A DNA stretch of 64,000 nt from Flavobacteriales bacterium (GCA_019912395.1 JAIOIH010000086.1:52522-116521), one strand, 5' to 3'. Positions 50,906 to 60,356 are shown, counted from the first letter of the stretch. Notes: generated by a model from the sequence alone, not told the origin. Numbers and translations: made by a program.

Positions 50906-50939
50906 GAAGGGCCTTCCGCGAGGAGGGCCCTTCCTTTTC
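50906..50939 (+). terminator. Rho-independent terminator after the Omp28-related gene
   Basis: GAAGGGCC and GGCCCTTC pair across a 12-base loop, followed by CTTTTCC. It lies between the Omp28-related stop and the PPK2 gene. Confidence 0.7.
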
Positions 50940-50977
50940 CCCATAAGCGCCACCTTCGCGGAACACCCGCATCAAAG

Positions 50978-51859
50978 ATGACCATGTTCGACATCCCCGG
51001 CTTCCGCATCACCGATGGCAGTTCTTTCAAACTGAAGGACCATCCCACCCGACTGGAAAAGCAGATCCCCAAGGACGACCTGAAGGACTGCGTGAAGGAG
51101 GATGCCGCGCACATCGGCAAATTCCAGGAAACCCTTTACGCCGAGAACAACCGATCGCTGCTGTTGATCTTCCAAGCGATGGATGCCGGGGGAAAGGACA
51201 GCTGCATTGCGCGGGTGTTGGGTGATGTGAATCCGCAAGGATGCCGTGTCACGAGCTTCAAGACCCCCACCACCTTGGAGCTGGAGCACGACTTCCTCTG
51301 GCGCCACGCTGCGGCCGCACCCGCCACGGGCATGTTCGGCGTACACAACCGCAGCCATTATGAAGAGGTGCTGGTGGTGAAGGTGCATCCCGAGTACCTC
51401 GTGGGGCAGCACCTGCCGGGCATCCGTTCCGGAAAGGATGCGGACAACGCGTTCTGGGATGCGCGCTATGAGAGCATCCGCAGTTTTGAGGAACACTTGG
51501 CACGCCAAGGCACCACCATCATGAAATTCTACCTGCACATGGGGCGGGACGCGCAAAAGGAGCGCTTTCTGGAACGCATTGAGGAGCGGGAGAAGAACTG
51601 GAAATTCAACATGGGCGACCTGAAGGAACGCGCCCATTGGGATGCCTACATGGATGCCTATGAAGCGGCGATCCGCAACACCGCGACACCTGCTGCTCCG
51701 TGGTACGTGGTGCCTGCGGACAAGCAATGGGAGACCCGCGCCATCGTGTGCCGGGCCGTGCGCGAGCAACTCGAGGCCATGGACCCACGGATACCGGAGC
51801 TGAGCGCAGAGGCGACGAAGGACCTGCCCGCAGCGCTGGAAGCGTTGAAGGCGGATTGA
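50978..51859 (+). CDS. Polyphosphate kinase 2 (PPK2) family protein
   Basis: 293 residues (the ATG at 50984 is an alternative start). The Walker A-type loop is FQAMDAGGKDS (D69, G71-S75), followed by VNPQGCRVTSFKTPT, ELEHDFLWRHAAA and the lid VHNRSHYEEVLVVKVHPEYL, all PPK2 family marks. PPK2 enzymes phosphorylate nucleotides with inorganic polyphosphate. The sequence resembles the nucleotide-phosphotransferase branch, but the preferred acceptor (AMP, ADP or GDP) cannot be read from the motifs. AMDAGGKDS differs from the common AMDAAGKDG in two positions. The gene is flanked by a terminator and by an inverted repeat that may also stop transcription. Confidence 0.93.
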   Translation: MTMFDIPGFRITDGSSFKLKDHPTRLEKQIPKDDLKDCVKEDAAHIGKFQETLYAENNRSLLLIFQAMDAGGKDSCIARVLGDVNPQGCRVTSFKTPTTLELEHDFLWRHAAAAPATGMFGVHNRSHYEEVLVVKVHPEYLVGQHLPGIRSGKDADNAFWDARYESIRSFEEHLARQGTTIMKFYLHMGRDAQKERFLERIEEREKNWKFNMGDLKERAHWDAYMDAYEAAIRNTATPAAPWYVVPADKQWETRAIVCRAVREQLEAMDPRIPELSAEATKDLPAALEALKAD

Positions 51860-51867
51860 AAAAGTCC

Positions 51868-51949
51868 CTACCGTGAAGGGCACAAGGGACACGAAGAAAC
51901 CAGCGCTTCAATTCAGAGTTCGTACTCTTCGTGCCCTTTGCGGTAATGG
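51868..51949. repeat. Inverted modular repeat after PPK2
   Basis: CTACCGTGAAGGGCACAAGG with GACACGAAGA on the left faces TCTTCGTGCCCTTTGCGGTA on the right. It resembles the element at 60748-60830 and may act as a terminator-like hairpin. Confidence 0.6.
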
Positions 51950-51974
51950 ATCCTTTCATCGATAACTTGCACGC

Positions 51975-53747
51975 ATGTCCGCCATGCCCAAACGTTGGAG
52001 CTTGAAGCCGCCCGCCGACCCTGCTATCGTTGAGGAGTTGACGCATGCGCGCTGCACCCCTGCCCTCGCCACCTTGCTTGCCCAGCGCGGGGTTAGCACC
52101 CCTACCGAGGCCAAGCACTTCTACCACCCGCGGATCGAGCACCTGCACGACCCATTCCTGATGAAGGACATGGACCGTGCCGTGGAACGCATCGATCAAG
52201 CGTTGCGCGAGAAGGAGCCGATCATGGTCTACGGCGATTACGATGTGGACGGGACCACCTCGGTGGCGCTGGTCTACAGCGTGCTGTCGCGCTGCACCGG
52301 CGAGATCATGCACTACATCCCGGACCGATATGCGGAAGGATATGGCATTTCCACGGTGGGGATCGACCGCGCTGCGGAGCGTGGCGTGAAGCTCATCATC
52401 GCACTGGACTGCGGCATTAAGTCCATCGACAAGGTGGCGTACGCGAAGGAAAAAGGCATCGACTTCATCATCTGCGACCACCACCTGCCCGGCGACGAGC
52501 TGCCCGATGCCGTGGCGGTGCTGGATCCCAAGCGCACCGATTGCGCGTATCCCTTCAAGGAGTTGAGCGGTTGCGGTATTGGCTTCAAGTTGATGCAGGC
52601 CTTTATACGGAGCAACAACATGCCGTTCAGCGAGCTGAAGGATCTGCTGGACCTGGTGGCAGTGAGCATTGGCTGCGACATCGTTCCGTTGGACGGGGAG
52701 AACCGCACGCTCGCCTATTTCGGCTTGCAACGACTGAACGACATGGAACCGCGTCCCGGGTTCAAGACGCTCCTCGGACTGTCCAACGTCAAGCGCCGAC
52801 TTTCCATTGCCGACCTCGTCTTCGTGCTGGGGCCCCGGATCAATGCTGCAGGCCGGATGGAGCACGGCCAGCAGGCGGTGGAACTCCTGTTGGCCAAGAC
52901 CGACAGCGAGGCGGACAACATCGGCAAGCGGATCGATGGCAACAATTCCGCACGGCAGGACCTGGACAAGTCCATCACCGAGGAAGCACTGGGACTTTTT
53001 GATTCCGATCCCCTCCTGCGTGAATCCTGGAGTACAGTGGTCTTCAACCCTACTTGGCACAAGGGCGTGATCGGCATTGTGGCCTCGCGCCTGATCGAGC
53101 AGCACTACCGCCCCACGGTGGTGCTCACCGAAAGCAACGGCCAAGTGAGCGGCAGCGCACGCAGCGTGAAGGGCTTCAACGTACACGATGCCATTGATGC
53201 TTGCAGCGATCTGCTGGAGCAGTTCGGGGGGCACATGTACGCGGCCGGGCTTACCATGAAGCCGGAGAACGTGGATGCCTTCCGTCAACGCTTTGAAGAA
53301 GTGGTCCGCGAAACGCTCCATCCCTCCATGCGGATCCCGGAGGAGGAGGTGGACCTGGAGATCGAGCTATCAGACATTCAGCCACCTTTCGTCCGTGGCA
53401 TCGAAGGCATGGAACCTTTCGGTCCGTGCAACATGAAGCCCGCTCTTCTCACCCGGGACCTGAAAGCGCGGGATGTCCGGTTGCTCGGCACAAGCGGGGA
53501 CCACCTTAAGTTCAAGGTGTCGCATCCGGATCGCCCAAACGTTGAATTCGACGCGATCGCCTTCCGCCAGGGCGAACATTTCGATCTGCTCCGCAGTGGC
53601 AACCCCTTTAGCATGCTTTATTCGATCGAGGAGAACCACTGGCAGGGAAGCGTGACCACGCAACTGAACGTGAAGGACATCAAGCCGGGCGTGGAGAACC
53701 TGCTCGTGGACAGGAGCGCAACCTCCCTGCAAAGCGAGAGCGCCTGA
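51975..53747 (+). CDS. recJ: Single-stranded-DNA-specific exonuclease RecJ
   Basis: 590 residues (51975 or the ATG at 51984). DHH-family motifs: MVYGDYDVDGTTSVAL (metal-binding DxD), IIALDCGI, IICDHHLPGDELPDAVAVLDPKR (DHH) and the DHHA1 segment GVIGIVASRLIEQHYRPTVVL with GSARSVKGFNVHDAI and EQFGGHMYAAGLTM. RecJ degrades single-stranded DNA 5' to 3' in recombination and mismatch repair. Length and domain order are standard. The stop overlaps the tadA ATG by one base, so the two are co-transcribed. A TAACTTGC promoter-like element lies just before the start. Confidence 0.96.
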   Translation: MSAMPKRWSLKPPADPAIVEELTHARCTPALATLLAQRGVSTPTEAKHFYHPRIEHLHDPFLMKDMDRAVERIDQALREKEPIMVYGDYDVDGTTSVALVYSVLSRCTGEIMHYIPDRYAEGYGISTVGIDRAAERGVKLIIALDCGIKSIDKVAYAKEKGIDFIICDHHLPGDELPDAVAVLDPKRTDCAYPFKELSGCGIGFKLMQAFIRSNNMPFSELKDLLDLVAVSIGCDIVPLDGENRTLAYFGLQRLNDMEPRPGFKTLLGLSNVKRRLSIADLVFVLGPRINAAGRMEHGQQAVELLLAKTDSEADNIGKRIDGNNSARQDLDKSITEEALGLFDSDPLLRESWSTVVFNPTWHKGVIGIVASRLIEQHYRPTVVLTESNGQVSGSARSVKGFNVHDAIDACSDLLEQFGGHMYAAGLTMKPENVDAFRQRFEEVVRETLHPSMRIPEEEVDLEIELSDIQPPFVRGIEGMEPFGPCNMKPALLTRDLKARDVRLLGTSGDHLKFKVSHPDRPNVEFDAIAFRQGEHFDLLRSGNPFSMLYSIEENHWQGSVTTQLNVKDIKPGVENLLVDRSATSLQSESA

Positions 53748-54214
53748 TGCCGAACGCGATCCTCGCACCCCACGATGATGAGCATTGGATGCGGCATGCG
53801 CTGCGGGAAGCGGAGCAGGCCTTCGCGGCTGACGAGGTGCCCATTGGCGCAGTGATCGTGGCCAACGACCGCATCATCGCACGTGGCCACAACCTCACCG
53901 AGCGCCTGAACGACGTGACGGCACATGCCGAGATGCAGGCCATCACTGCGGCAGCGGAGCACATCGGCGGCAAGTATCTGCACGACTGCACACTGTATGT
54001 CACCCTGGAGCCCTGCGTGATGTGCGCGGGTGCATTGGCATGGGGGCACATCGGGCGCATCGTCTTTGGTGCATTCGATGAAAAGGCCGGTTATCGCCGC
54101 GTGGGCAGCATGCTCCTTCACCCCAAGACACAGGTCACCGGCGGTGTGCTCGAACCCGCCTGCGCGGACCTGATGAAAGCGTTCTTCAAAAAGAAGAGGT
54201 CGTTGAGGGGATAG
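53747..54214 (+). CDS. tadA: tRNA-specific adenosine deaminase (nucleoside deaminase)
   Basis: 155 residues. Zinc site: H60-A61-E62 (THAEMQAI context) and PCVMC (C90, C93). Surrounding sequence (DEVPIGAVIV, RGHNLTERLNDVTAHAEM, LEPCVMCAGALAWGHIGRIVFGAFDEKAG) matches TadA, which converts A34 to inosine in tRNA-Arg. A guanine deaminase or cytosine deaminase role is less likely given the conserved TadA pattern. It overlaps recJ by one base (TGATG). Confidence 0.93.
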   Translation: MPNAILAPHDDEHWMRHALREAEQAFAADEVPIGAVIVANDRIIARGHNLTERLNDVTAHAEMQAITAAAEHIGGKYLHDCTLYVTLEPCVMCAGALAWGHIGRIVFGAFDEKAGYRRVGSMLLHPKTQVTGGVLEPACADLMKAFFKKKRSLRG

Positions 54215-54218
54215 ACGT

Positions 54219-54336
54219 GGAGGCGCGGAGAATACAAGAAAAAGTGATCGGTGATCGGCAAGCGCCGGTTCATGACTCTCGACTCCAAGGCTCTCGACTG
54301 ACCTTTGAATTTCTCTGCGCCTCCGCGCCTCCGCGT
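54219..54336. repeat. Modular repeat between tadA and the permease gene
   Basis: GTGGAGGCGCGGAGAATAC and the inverse TCTGCGCCTCCGCGCCTCCG form outer arms, with GTGATCGGTGATCGG inside. These modules are the same types as in dnaE insertion B. Confidence 0.65.
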
Positions 54337-54343
54337 CCAATAA

Positions 54344-55564
54344 CTATACGTTGCTCGACAAGTACCTCCGGCTTAAGCTGCGCAAGGGAACCCAGGCTGC
54401 GAGCGTTCCGATGGCCATTACCGCCACGAAGATCATCACCAGGTCACCCCACAGCACCTTCACGGGATAGCTCTCCACCACGGAATCCTGCAGGGAGACC
54501 ATGCCGGTCCACATCTGCAGGCCGCAAAGGCCGAGTCCGATGAGCAGCCCGGCCACCGTGCCCACCACAACGATCAGCATTCCTTCCAGGAAGAACACCC
54601 GACGGATAAAGCCTTCCGTGACGCCCATACCGCTGAGCGTGCGCATGTCCTGTCGCTTCTCGATCATCATCAGCGTGAGCGATGCGATGATGTTGAAGGC
54701 ACCGATGAGGCCAATGAATGCGAGCACCACGAACGTGAACCACTTCTCGTTGGCATTGGTGCTGTACATCAGCGCATTCTTCTGGTGGCGGGTCTTCACG
54801 GAGTAGCGTGGTCCGGCGATCGCTTCCACTGCGCGCTTCAGGCGATCCGGATCGGTGCCCTGGCTGCCTTGGATCTCCAATGCATTCACCGCATTGCCGT
54901 AGTGCAACAGTTCCGACGCAAAATCGAGGGGCGCGATCAGATATTGGGAATCGAACTCCAGGTTGATGGTGAATGCCCCCGCCACGGCCACGCGGCGTTG
55001 CTCGAAGGCCGAGGAGGAAAGCTTGCCGATCTTCCTTCCCCTGATCAACGCCCCGATCTCCAAGGGTTGCAGCACGCCATCGTCCTTGGGTACACGCAGG
55101 CCGTCCTTCAGCGCAGCGCCCAGTATCACCACAGGTCCATGGTCGTTCTCCAAGCGAGGGTCGCCCATGTACATGTGCCGGGGCAATCCGCTCATTTCGA
55201 GGTATTGCGGTTGCACCCCCTTCATGGTGGCCACCGCCTGCTGATCACCGGAGCGGAGCAACACATTTTCCTCGATCACCCAACTGGCATGCTGTACCCC
55301 CGGCAGCGCTTGGATGGCAGACAGGTCCAAACTGTCCCGCTCGAAGGTCTTGCCCTCGGCAGCCGTGATGGTGATGTCCTGATCGAACGGGCTGTACAAC
55401 GTGTCCACCAACTGCGAGATGCCATTGAGCGTGCTGAGCACGACCACCATGGCGGCGGTGACCACCGCCACCACCACGATGCTGATCAGCGTGATGATGT
55501 TGATCGCGTTGCGCGAGCGCTTGGCGAGGAGGTAGCGCCGGGCGAAGAGGAGCGGGAGGTTCAC
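54344..55564 (-). CDS. LolC/LolE-type ABC transporter permease (FtsX-like)
   Basis: 406 residues with the MacB/FtsX layout: one N-terminal helix (INIITLISIVVVAVVTAAMVVVLSTLNG, about 21-48), a periplasmic domain (about 50-260), and three C-terminal helices (WFTFVVLAFIGLIGAFNIIASLTLMM; LEGMLIVVVGTVAGLLIGLGLCGL; LVMIFVAVMAIGTLAAWVPL). The N-terminal LPLLFARRYLLAKRSRNAINIITLIS is characteristic of lipoprotein-releasing LolC/E proteins. No ATPase gene is adjacent. In related flavobacteria this gene commonly follows rbfA; here four other genes intervene. It probably extracts outer-membrane lipoproteins from the inner membrane. Confidence 0.87.
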   Translation of the reverse strand: MNLPLLFARRYLLAKRSRNAINIITLISIVVVAVVTAAMVVVLSTLNGISQLVDTLYSPFDQDITITAAEGKTFERDSLDLSAIQALPGVQHASWVIEENVLLRSGDQQAVATMKGVQPQYLEMSGLPRHMYMGDPRLENDHGPVVILGAALKDGLRVPKDDGVLQPLEIGALIRGRKIGKLSSSAFEQRRVAVAGAFTINLEFDSQYLIAPLDFASELLHYGNAVNALEIQGSQGTDPDRLKRAVEAIAGPRYSVKTRHQKNALMYSTNANEKWFTFVVLAFIGLIGAFNIIASLTLMMIEKRQDMRTLSGMGVTEGFIRRVFFLEGMLIVVVGTVAGLLIGLGLCGLQMWTGMVSLQDSVVESYPVKVLWGDLVMIFVAVMAIGTLAAWVPLRSLSRRYLSSNV

Positions 55565-55600
55565 GCACCAAAGTAAACGGGAAGCACGGCAATTCGCCGG

Positions 55601-58069
55601 TCACTTCGGTGAACCGCCGTTCCGCAGCACGGCCTGTACCACCACCACACGCTCCTTTTCATCGTAGACATGCCGGGCCAGTTGCTCGCCCAAGCCCTTG
55701 GCCATGATGGTACCGATGGGCACTCCCGCCTCCACGAGCACGCGTTTCACGGCATCGGCTCGATCCTGTGACAAGCGCTTGTTGAAGGCCGCGTCGCCGG
55801 AGCGGTCCGTTTGGCCGGTGACGAGCACGCGTTCCACCTTGGCCGCGGCAAGACGTTTCCCTGTCTCGAGCAATTGCAACCGAGCGGTACTCCCTACGCG
55901 GCTGCTTCCGGTGCTGAAGGTCACGGTGTCCAGCAGGACCTCTTCCATTCCCGCTGCCTTCGGAGCTGCCGTGCTGTCCTTCGAGGCAGCGAGGGATGCC
56001 CGCATGGCCTCCAGTTCCTTGTCCATCTCGGCAATTCGCTGCTTCAAGGAATCGGTCTCCGCGGCGTTCGCGGTGTTGTCCATCACTTTGATATAGCGCT
56101 CCAAGGTGGCGATGCGCGCGGCCTGCAAACGAGCGATGATCCCGGCATAGTCCCCCGCACGGATCCCCAGCGGCATCGTCGTTGTGTCGCGTTTGACCAA
56201 CGTCGTGTCCGCTTTCCGAATTCCCGTTGCGGCGTTGCGCAGGCTGTCCGCGATATGACGCAATCGATCATTCTCCACCTGTAGTTTCCGAAGGCTGTCC
56301 TGAAGCACGGGGACCTGTACCGTTTCCTTCACGGTCTCCTTCTTCGTCACGATCACCGGTACGGGCACTGTACGGGTCTCCGTGCGCACTTGCTGATCCC
56401 GGGGTTCCGGTTGGTGAATGATGAGGGGAGTTTGCTGTTCGAACCTTGTGCCCGGTACCGGGCGATCGATATGGACCGTATCCACACGACCTCTTTCGGG
56501 TTGACCGCTCTGCAGAAGTACCGTGTCCTGTACGACCAAAGGGGCTTGTACGATGCCTGAGGTTTGCTCCTTGGGGCCTTGTGGGGCTTGTTTCAACCTG
56601 CCTTCGCGCAAACTATCCGGTAAAATGATCTCGGTGGTATCGACTGGCACGTGTATCAATGTGTCAAGTTGCGAAGCGGGTCCAAGGCGGTCCATCCCGG
56701 AATGCCTTGCGGTATCGGGCGGGAAGGCCCTTGCGGTATCCATTCTCAATGCTGGCACCAAACTATCCGGCCTGTCGGGCTGGATGCTGTCGATCACCAA
56801 GCGGCGCGCAGTATCGGGCGCTTGCGGTGTGATCGTGTCCAGCTTCAGTGGCACGCGCAGGCTGTCCGGCCCTTGGGTGTTAAGGCTATCCATTCGGGCA
56901 AGGCCCAAACTGTCCCGCCCCAGACTGTCCATTCCGCCGATCTGCAAGGAATCCCGGGCCATGATGCTGTCCAGCTTGGTCTTGCGGATGGTATAGCTCC
57001 GGGAGGTATCCCGTGTCGCCGTGTCCTGTCTTATAAGATGGCCCACTACAAGCGTATCCACCGAAAGGGAGCCGACCACGATGCGCTCCACATTGATCAC
57101 GACGTTGCGTTGAACGGATGGTTTTGGTGGTGCCGGCTTGGGCGCAACAACCGGCTTGGGCGCTGGAGGTGGTGGAAGCGAACGGTCGTCCACATAGATG
57201 GGGTTCATGCGAAAGCTGTGCGAACGTCTTCCGAAGTAGTAGGCCAGGTTCAACCCAAGCGTATGGTATTTGTCATCCGTCTCCGAGTCGCCGCGCATGC
57301 CCGTTCTGCCAGTAGGATTGCTGGCGTAGGCCAATGCATCCTGTGGTGGCCTCACCGGGTATTCGCCATGCACATCGTCGATGAAGTCCGTGAACGTCCA
57401 GTTGAAGCCATAGAACACTTCCGCCGCGAAGCGGTCGCAAATACGCCACTTCACACCGATGCGTGCGGGGATGAACAGAAAGTCCTGGTTCGTCGGCTTG
57501 CCATCCTCGGTGGCCAGGTCGGTGAGCCGCGTCTCGAAGTCGCCGTCCGGCTGTATCACCTGTGCCGTGGCCGCATTGGAGCCGGTTTCCGCTTGGTCGC
57601 GAATGGTGGCATCGGACCAATAATAATAGCGCGATCCACTTGCGGAGTACAGGTCGCCGAAGGTGTCATAGCGACCGGCACCGACACCGAAGGAAAGGAA
57701 CGGTGCGAAGCGCGCATCGTATTTCAGCAGCTTACCATTGTCCATGCGGAAGGTGAGGTCCAATTGCACCGTGCGCAGCTTGGACATGAAGTTGAGCGCC
57801 CTGTCGTTGCGACCGGACTTCACATCATAGCCCGAAAGCCGTGATGAATTGGCTTCAAGACCGAGCGAAAGGCCATAGCCCAATGCTTTCGAGATCTCGA
57901 GGCCATACACGCGGGATCGGTTCCAAGCCACATTCGAGTACGAGCTTTCAATGTCACCCAAGGAGCGGTCCAATCCCGCATGCGCGGCGATGCGCCATTG
58001 AAAGAGGTCCTGCTGCGCCATCGCGGAGAGCGCGAGCACGAGGAGGGAGGCCGTTACGAGCACCTTCAT
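55601..58069 (-). CDS. OmpA-family outer-membrane protein with long Asp-Ser-Leu repeat linker
   Basis: 822 residues from the ATG at 58069. Signal peptide MKVLVTASLLVLALSAMA, then QQDLF. Residues 20-270 form a predicted beta-barrel (RVYGLEISKALGYGLSLGLEANS, FAPFLSFGVGAGRYDTFG, LGLNLAYYFGRRS). A Pro-rich hinge (LPPPPAPKPVVAPKPAPPKP) follows, then about 200 residues with recurring DSL, DTL or DTA units (MDSLGRDSLGLARMDSL) and coiled-coil segments. The C-terminal OmpA domain (EEVLLDTVTFSTGSSRVG, VLVTGQTDRSGDAAFNKRLSQDRADAVKRVL) should bind peptidoglycan. The start overlaps the upstream gene by ATGA, so the pair is co-translated. Likely role: tethering the outer membrane to the wall across a long gap. 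Confidence 0.85.
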   Translation of the reverse strand: MKVLVTASLLVLALSAMAQQDLFQWRIAAHAGLDRSLGDIESSYSNVAWNRSRVYGLEISKALGYGLSLGLEANSSRLSGYDVKSGRNDRALNFMSKLRTVQLDLTFRMDNGKLLKYDARFAPFLSFGVGAGRYDTFGDLYSASGSRYYYWSDATIRDQAETGSNAATAQVIQPDGDFETRLTDLATEDGKPTNQDFLFIPARIGVKWRICDRFAAEVFYGFNWTFTDFIDDVHGEYPVRPPQDALAYASNPTGRTGMRGDSETDDKYHTLGLNLAYYFGRRSHSFRMNPIYVDDRSLPPPPAPKPVVAPKPAPPKPSVQRNVVINVERIVVGSLSVDTLVVGHLIRQDTATRDTSRSYTIRKTKLDSIMARDSLQIGGMDSLGRDSLGLARMDSLNTQGPDSLRVPLKLDTITPQAPDTARRLVIDSIQPDRPDSLVPALRMDTARAFPPDTARHSGMDRLGPASQLDTLIHVPVDTTEIILPDSLREGRLKQAPQGPKEQTSGIVQAPLVVQDTVLLQSGQPERGRVDTVHIDRPVPGTRFEQQTPLIIHQPEPRDQQVRTETRTVPVPVIVTKKETVKETVQVPVLQDSLRKLQVENDRLRHIADSLRNAATGIRKADTTLVKRDTTTMPLGIRAGDYAGIIARLQAARIATLERYIKVMDNTANAAETDSLKQRIAEMDKELEAMRASLAASKDSTAAPKAAGMEEVLLDTVTFSTGSSRVGSTARLQLLETGKRLAAAKVERVLVTGQTDRSGDAAFNKRLSQDRADAVKRVLVEAGVPIGTIMAKGLGEQLARHVYDEKERVVVVQAVLRNGGSPK

Positions 58070-59250
58070 TTGCCGATCCCGAGCCAAAGGTTGATCTCCA
58101 TGCTAATGCCCACGAACGGCCTAACGCTGAGGGAGCTGGACGTTCCACCGTCGAGTTGCGGCGTGTCCTTCTGCACCAGTGTTCCACCGGCGTTGAGGCG
58201 CAGCATCCGGAATACGCGATAACCGTAGGCCAAGTAGATGGGCCGGTCGATCAACGGGCCGGACAAGGTGGTGCCGTCGTCATCCTCCGTGTTCTCCAGG
58301 AAGGCCCCGACGGAAATGGAACTGTTCGTGAGGAAGCGGGAGGAGAACGCACGCCTTCCCAAGGGAAATGAGAGGCCCGCGTACGGCGCTTGGCCGTAGG
58401 AAAGGCTGTTCACGTCGCCGCTGTTGTAGATGCCTCCGTAGCCCAGGTTCACCGCGATGGTGTTGGGCGTGTGTTCCGTGGCCTGGTCCGCTAGCATGGT
58501 GCGGTTGCGGAGCACCATCAGCTCCTGGTCCAGGTAGGAGCGCAATTCCGCATGGAGCATGGCCTTCACATTGCCGATCTCCCGCTGCGCGAATTCGATG
58601 CGCTGTGCGCGTTTGTCGTTGTCCTCCTTTTTCTTGAAGAGGTAGCGGCCATCCGAAAGTTTCGTGGCGTTCAACTTGTCGAGCTTGTCCTCCACCAATT
58701 GCGAGAAGCCGGGAAAGGGCATGTTGAGCCGTCCGCGATAGTTGTCGGTCCCTTGCCGAACAATGATGTTCAGCTCGTCCATTACCTGGCCGGTGGGCTT
58801 GGTAAGGCGCGTGCGGTTGCTGCCCACGTCCACGCTCTGGTCCACGTAGGCACCCAGGTAGGCGTTGAGCCGTGCGGCCAGCGTGTCCGATGCCGCCAGT
58901 CCGATGGGGCCGTAGAAACCCAACACCACGGTGTACTTGCCATCACCGCGCAGCTTGTGGTCCATGTTCACATTGAAGGTGGGGTCCGTGTTCCATTGCG
59001 TCCGCTCCCAACGGCCCGTTGCCGCCAAATGCTTCATGGCGGCATCCTCATAGGCCCTCACTTCCACAATACCGATGTCGGGTGCCACCGGTCCGGTAAC
59101 GCTCCATAGCTTTTCGGCGGGCAGTGGCTGGCCGTTACCCAAGAGGTTTCGGTCCGCATCAAATACCACGGGCTGGTACTGCGCTTGAAGGCAGAGCGAT
59201 GCGATAAGAAAGGTAAGGGCTGCAAGGCTCCGAGTATAGGTTCTGAACAT
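58066..59250 (-). CDS. Outer-membrane-associated hypothetical protein, partner of the OmpA-family gene
   Basis: 394 residues from the ATG at 59250. Signal peptide MFRTYTRSLAALTFLIASLCLQA, then QYQPVV. The N-terminal part (SVTGPVAPDIGIVEVRAYEDAAMKHLAATGRWERTQWNTDPTFNVNMDHKLRGDGKYTVVLGFYG) looks like a beta-sandwich. The middle is a helical coiled coil (DNDKRAQRIEFAQREIGNVKAMLHAELRSYLDQEL). The C-terminal 120 residues look like beta-barrel strands with a terminal aromatic or hydrophobic pattern. No named family is recognised. Overlap by ATGA with the OmpA-family gene implies a joint envelope function. Confidence 0.65.
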   Translation of the reverse strand: MFRTYTRSLAALTFLIASLCLQAQYQPVVFDADRNLLGNGQPLPAEKLWSVTGPVAPDIGIVEVRAYEDAAMKHLAATGRWERTQWNTDPTFNVNMDHKLRGDGKYTVVLGFYGPIGLAASDTLAARLNAYLGAYVDQSVDVGSNRTRLTKPTGQVMDELNIIVRQGTDNYRGRLNMPFPGFSQLVEDKLDKLNATKLSDGRYLFKKKEDNDKRAQRIEFAQREIGNVKAMLHAELRSYLDQELMVLRNRTMLADQATEHTPNTIAVNLGYGGIYNSGDVNSLSYGQAPYAGLSFPLGRRAFSSRFLTNSSISVGAFLENTEDDDGTTLSGPLIDRPIYLAYGYRVFRMLRLNAGGTLVQKDTPQLDGGTSSSLSVRPFVGISMEINLWLGIGK

Positions 59251-59405
59251 GCGACGATCGTTGTGCATCAGCCAATGGTGCGGCCTTTGCGGTAAGGTAA
59301 CGTTACAGGGAAAAGGCAACTGCTAATTTCGGGCTTCTACCGGGAACACGGATGGAACACCCAGTTTCGGAAATTGTTCACTAGCAACAGATCAATGATG
59401 ATGTC

Positions 59406-60215
59406 CTACTTCCACGCTTTCACGATCAATCCCGTGCCGGTGGCGTGCTTCGTATTCACATCGAACCAGTTCAGTACGAAGGCGATCGGGTACGCGATGA
59501 GGTAGTAGAACGGCAGGATTACGAAGAAGAGCTTGCTGGCCTGCAGCATCAGCAGCGGCCATTTCATGCTGAGCTTCCAGCTGATCTTTCCCGGGGCGCC
59601 GTAACTGTAGCGAGCTTCCACTTTGCTGAAACCGTTCCGCAAGGCCTTCGCCTCAATGTCCTGAATGTTGTATCCGTCGCGCACATGTTCCTCAATGAAG
59701 GAGCCTTCCTCCTCCCCGTGAACGTCGCTGCCGCCTTGGTCGCTGGGAGTGCTGATGATGAGCATGCCGCCCGGCTTCAGCGAAGTGGAATAGCAACGCA
59801 GCGCGGCCTCGTCCTCCAGGATGTGTTCCATCACGTCCACGCACACCACGAGCTCGAAGCTGTCCGGTTTGGTGTACGTGGTCACATCGCCCACTTCAAA
59901 TTTCACCTGCGGACGACCGATCGCTTGAAAGAACTGGTTGCAATCCGCCACTTGCTCCTCCTTCACATCAATGGCTGTGATGCTCCACTTGCTGGATAGC
60001 CCGCTGAGCCAATAGCTGTACTGACCGAAGCCGGCACCGGCATCATAGATGGCCAGCTGCCGATCGCGCTTGCCCTTGGCCCAGGCGCGCAACTCCTTGT
60101 GGATGTGCCATGCACGCAACAGCAGAAGGTCCAAAAGCCGATAGAACACTTTCCGCAGGAACGGGGTACGATTGAACACCGCACCGAGGCGGCGCTTCAC
60201 CGGATCATATTGCAT
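59406..60215 (-). CDS. Class I SAM-dependent methyltransferase
   Basis: 269 residues from the ATG at 60215 (MQYDPVKRRLGAVFNRTPFLRKV). A longer frame reads through an AT-rich repeat and is rejected. SAM-binding motifs: LAIYDAGAGFGQYSYWLSG (motif I), ITAIDVKEEQVADCNQF, VEVGDVTTY-like FEVGDVTTYTKPDSFELVVCVDVMEHI, and LKPGGMLIISTPSD. The C-terminus has a hydrophobic stretch (LFFVILPFYYLIAYPIAFVLNWF), suggesting membrane contact and perhaps a lipid or quinone substrate. The substrate is not identifiable. It lies between the envelope genes and rbfA. Confidence 0.85.
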   Translation of the reverse strand: MQYDPVKRRLGAVFNRTPFLRKVFYRLLDLLLLRAWHIHKELRAWAKGKRDRQLAIYDAGAGFGQYSYWLSGLSSKWSITAIDVKEEQVADCNQFFQAIGRPQVKFEVGDVTTYTKPDSFELVVCVDVMEHILEDEAALRCYSTSLKPGGMLIISTPSDQGGSDVHGEEEGSFIEEHVRDGYNIQDIEAKALRNGFSKVEARYSYGAPGKISWKLSMKWPLLMLQASKLFFVILPFYYLIAYPIAFVLNWFDVNTKHATGTGLIVKAWK

Positions 60216-60225
60216 GGCCCGAAGG

Positions 60226-60355
60226 GAATGTAAAATGTAGAATGAGGAATGTAGAATGTAGAACGCCCACCGAACTGAAATGCAAGGCAACTGTCGGTAA
60301 ACGCTGACGCATGGCTGGAAAGCCTGACAACCAACAATTGACAACTGACAACAGC
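60226..60355. repeat. Modular repeats between the methyltransferase and rbfA genes
   Basis: GTAAAATGTAGAATGAGGAA with further GTAGAATGTAGAACG (60226-60263) matches the AT-rich module inside dnaE insertions A and B. AATTGACAACTGACAACAG (60336-60354) is another module, whose inverse recurs at 63835-63851. Confidence 0.65.
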
Positions 60356-60356
60356 A

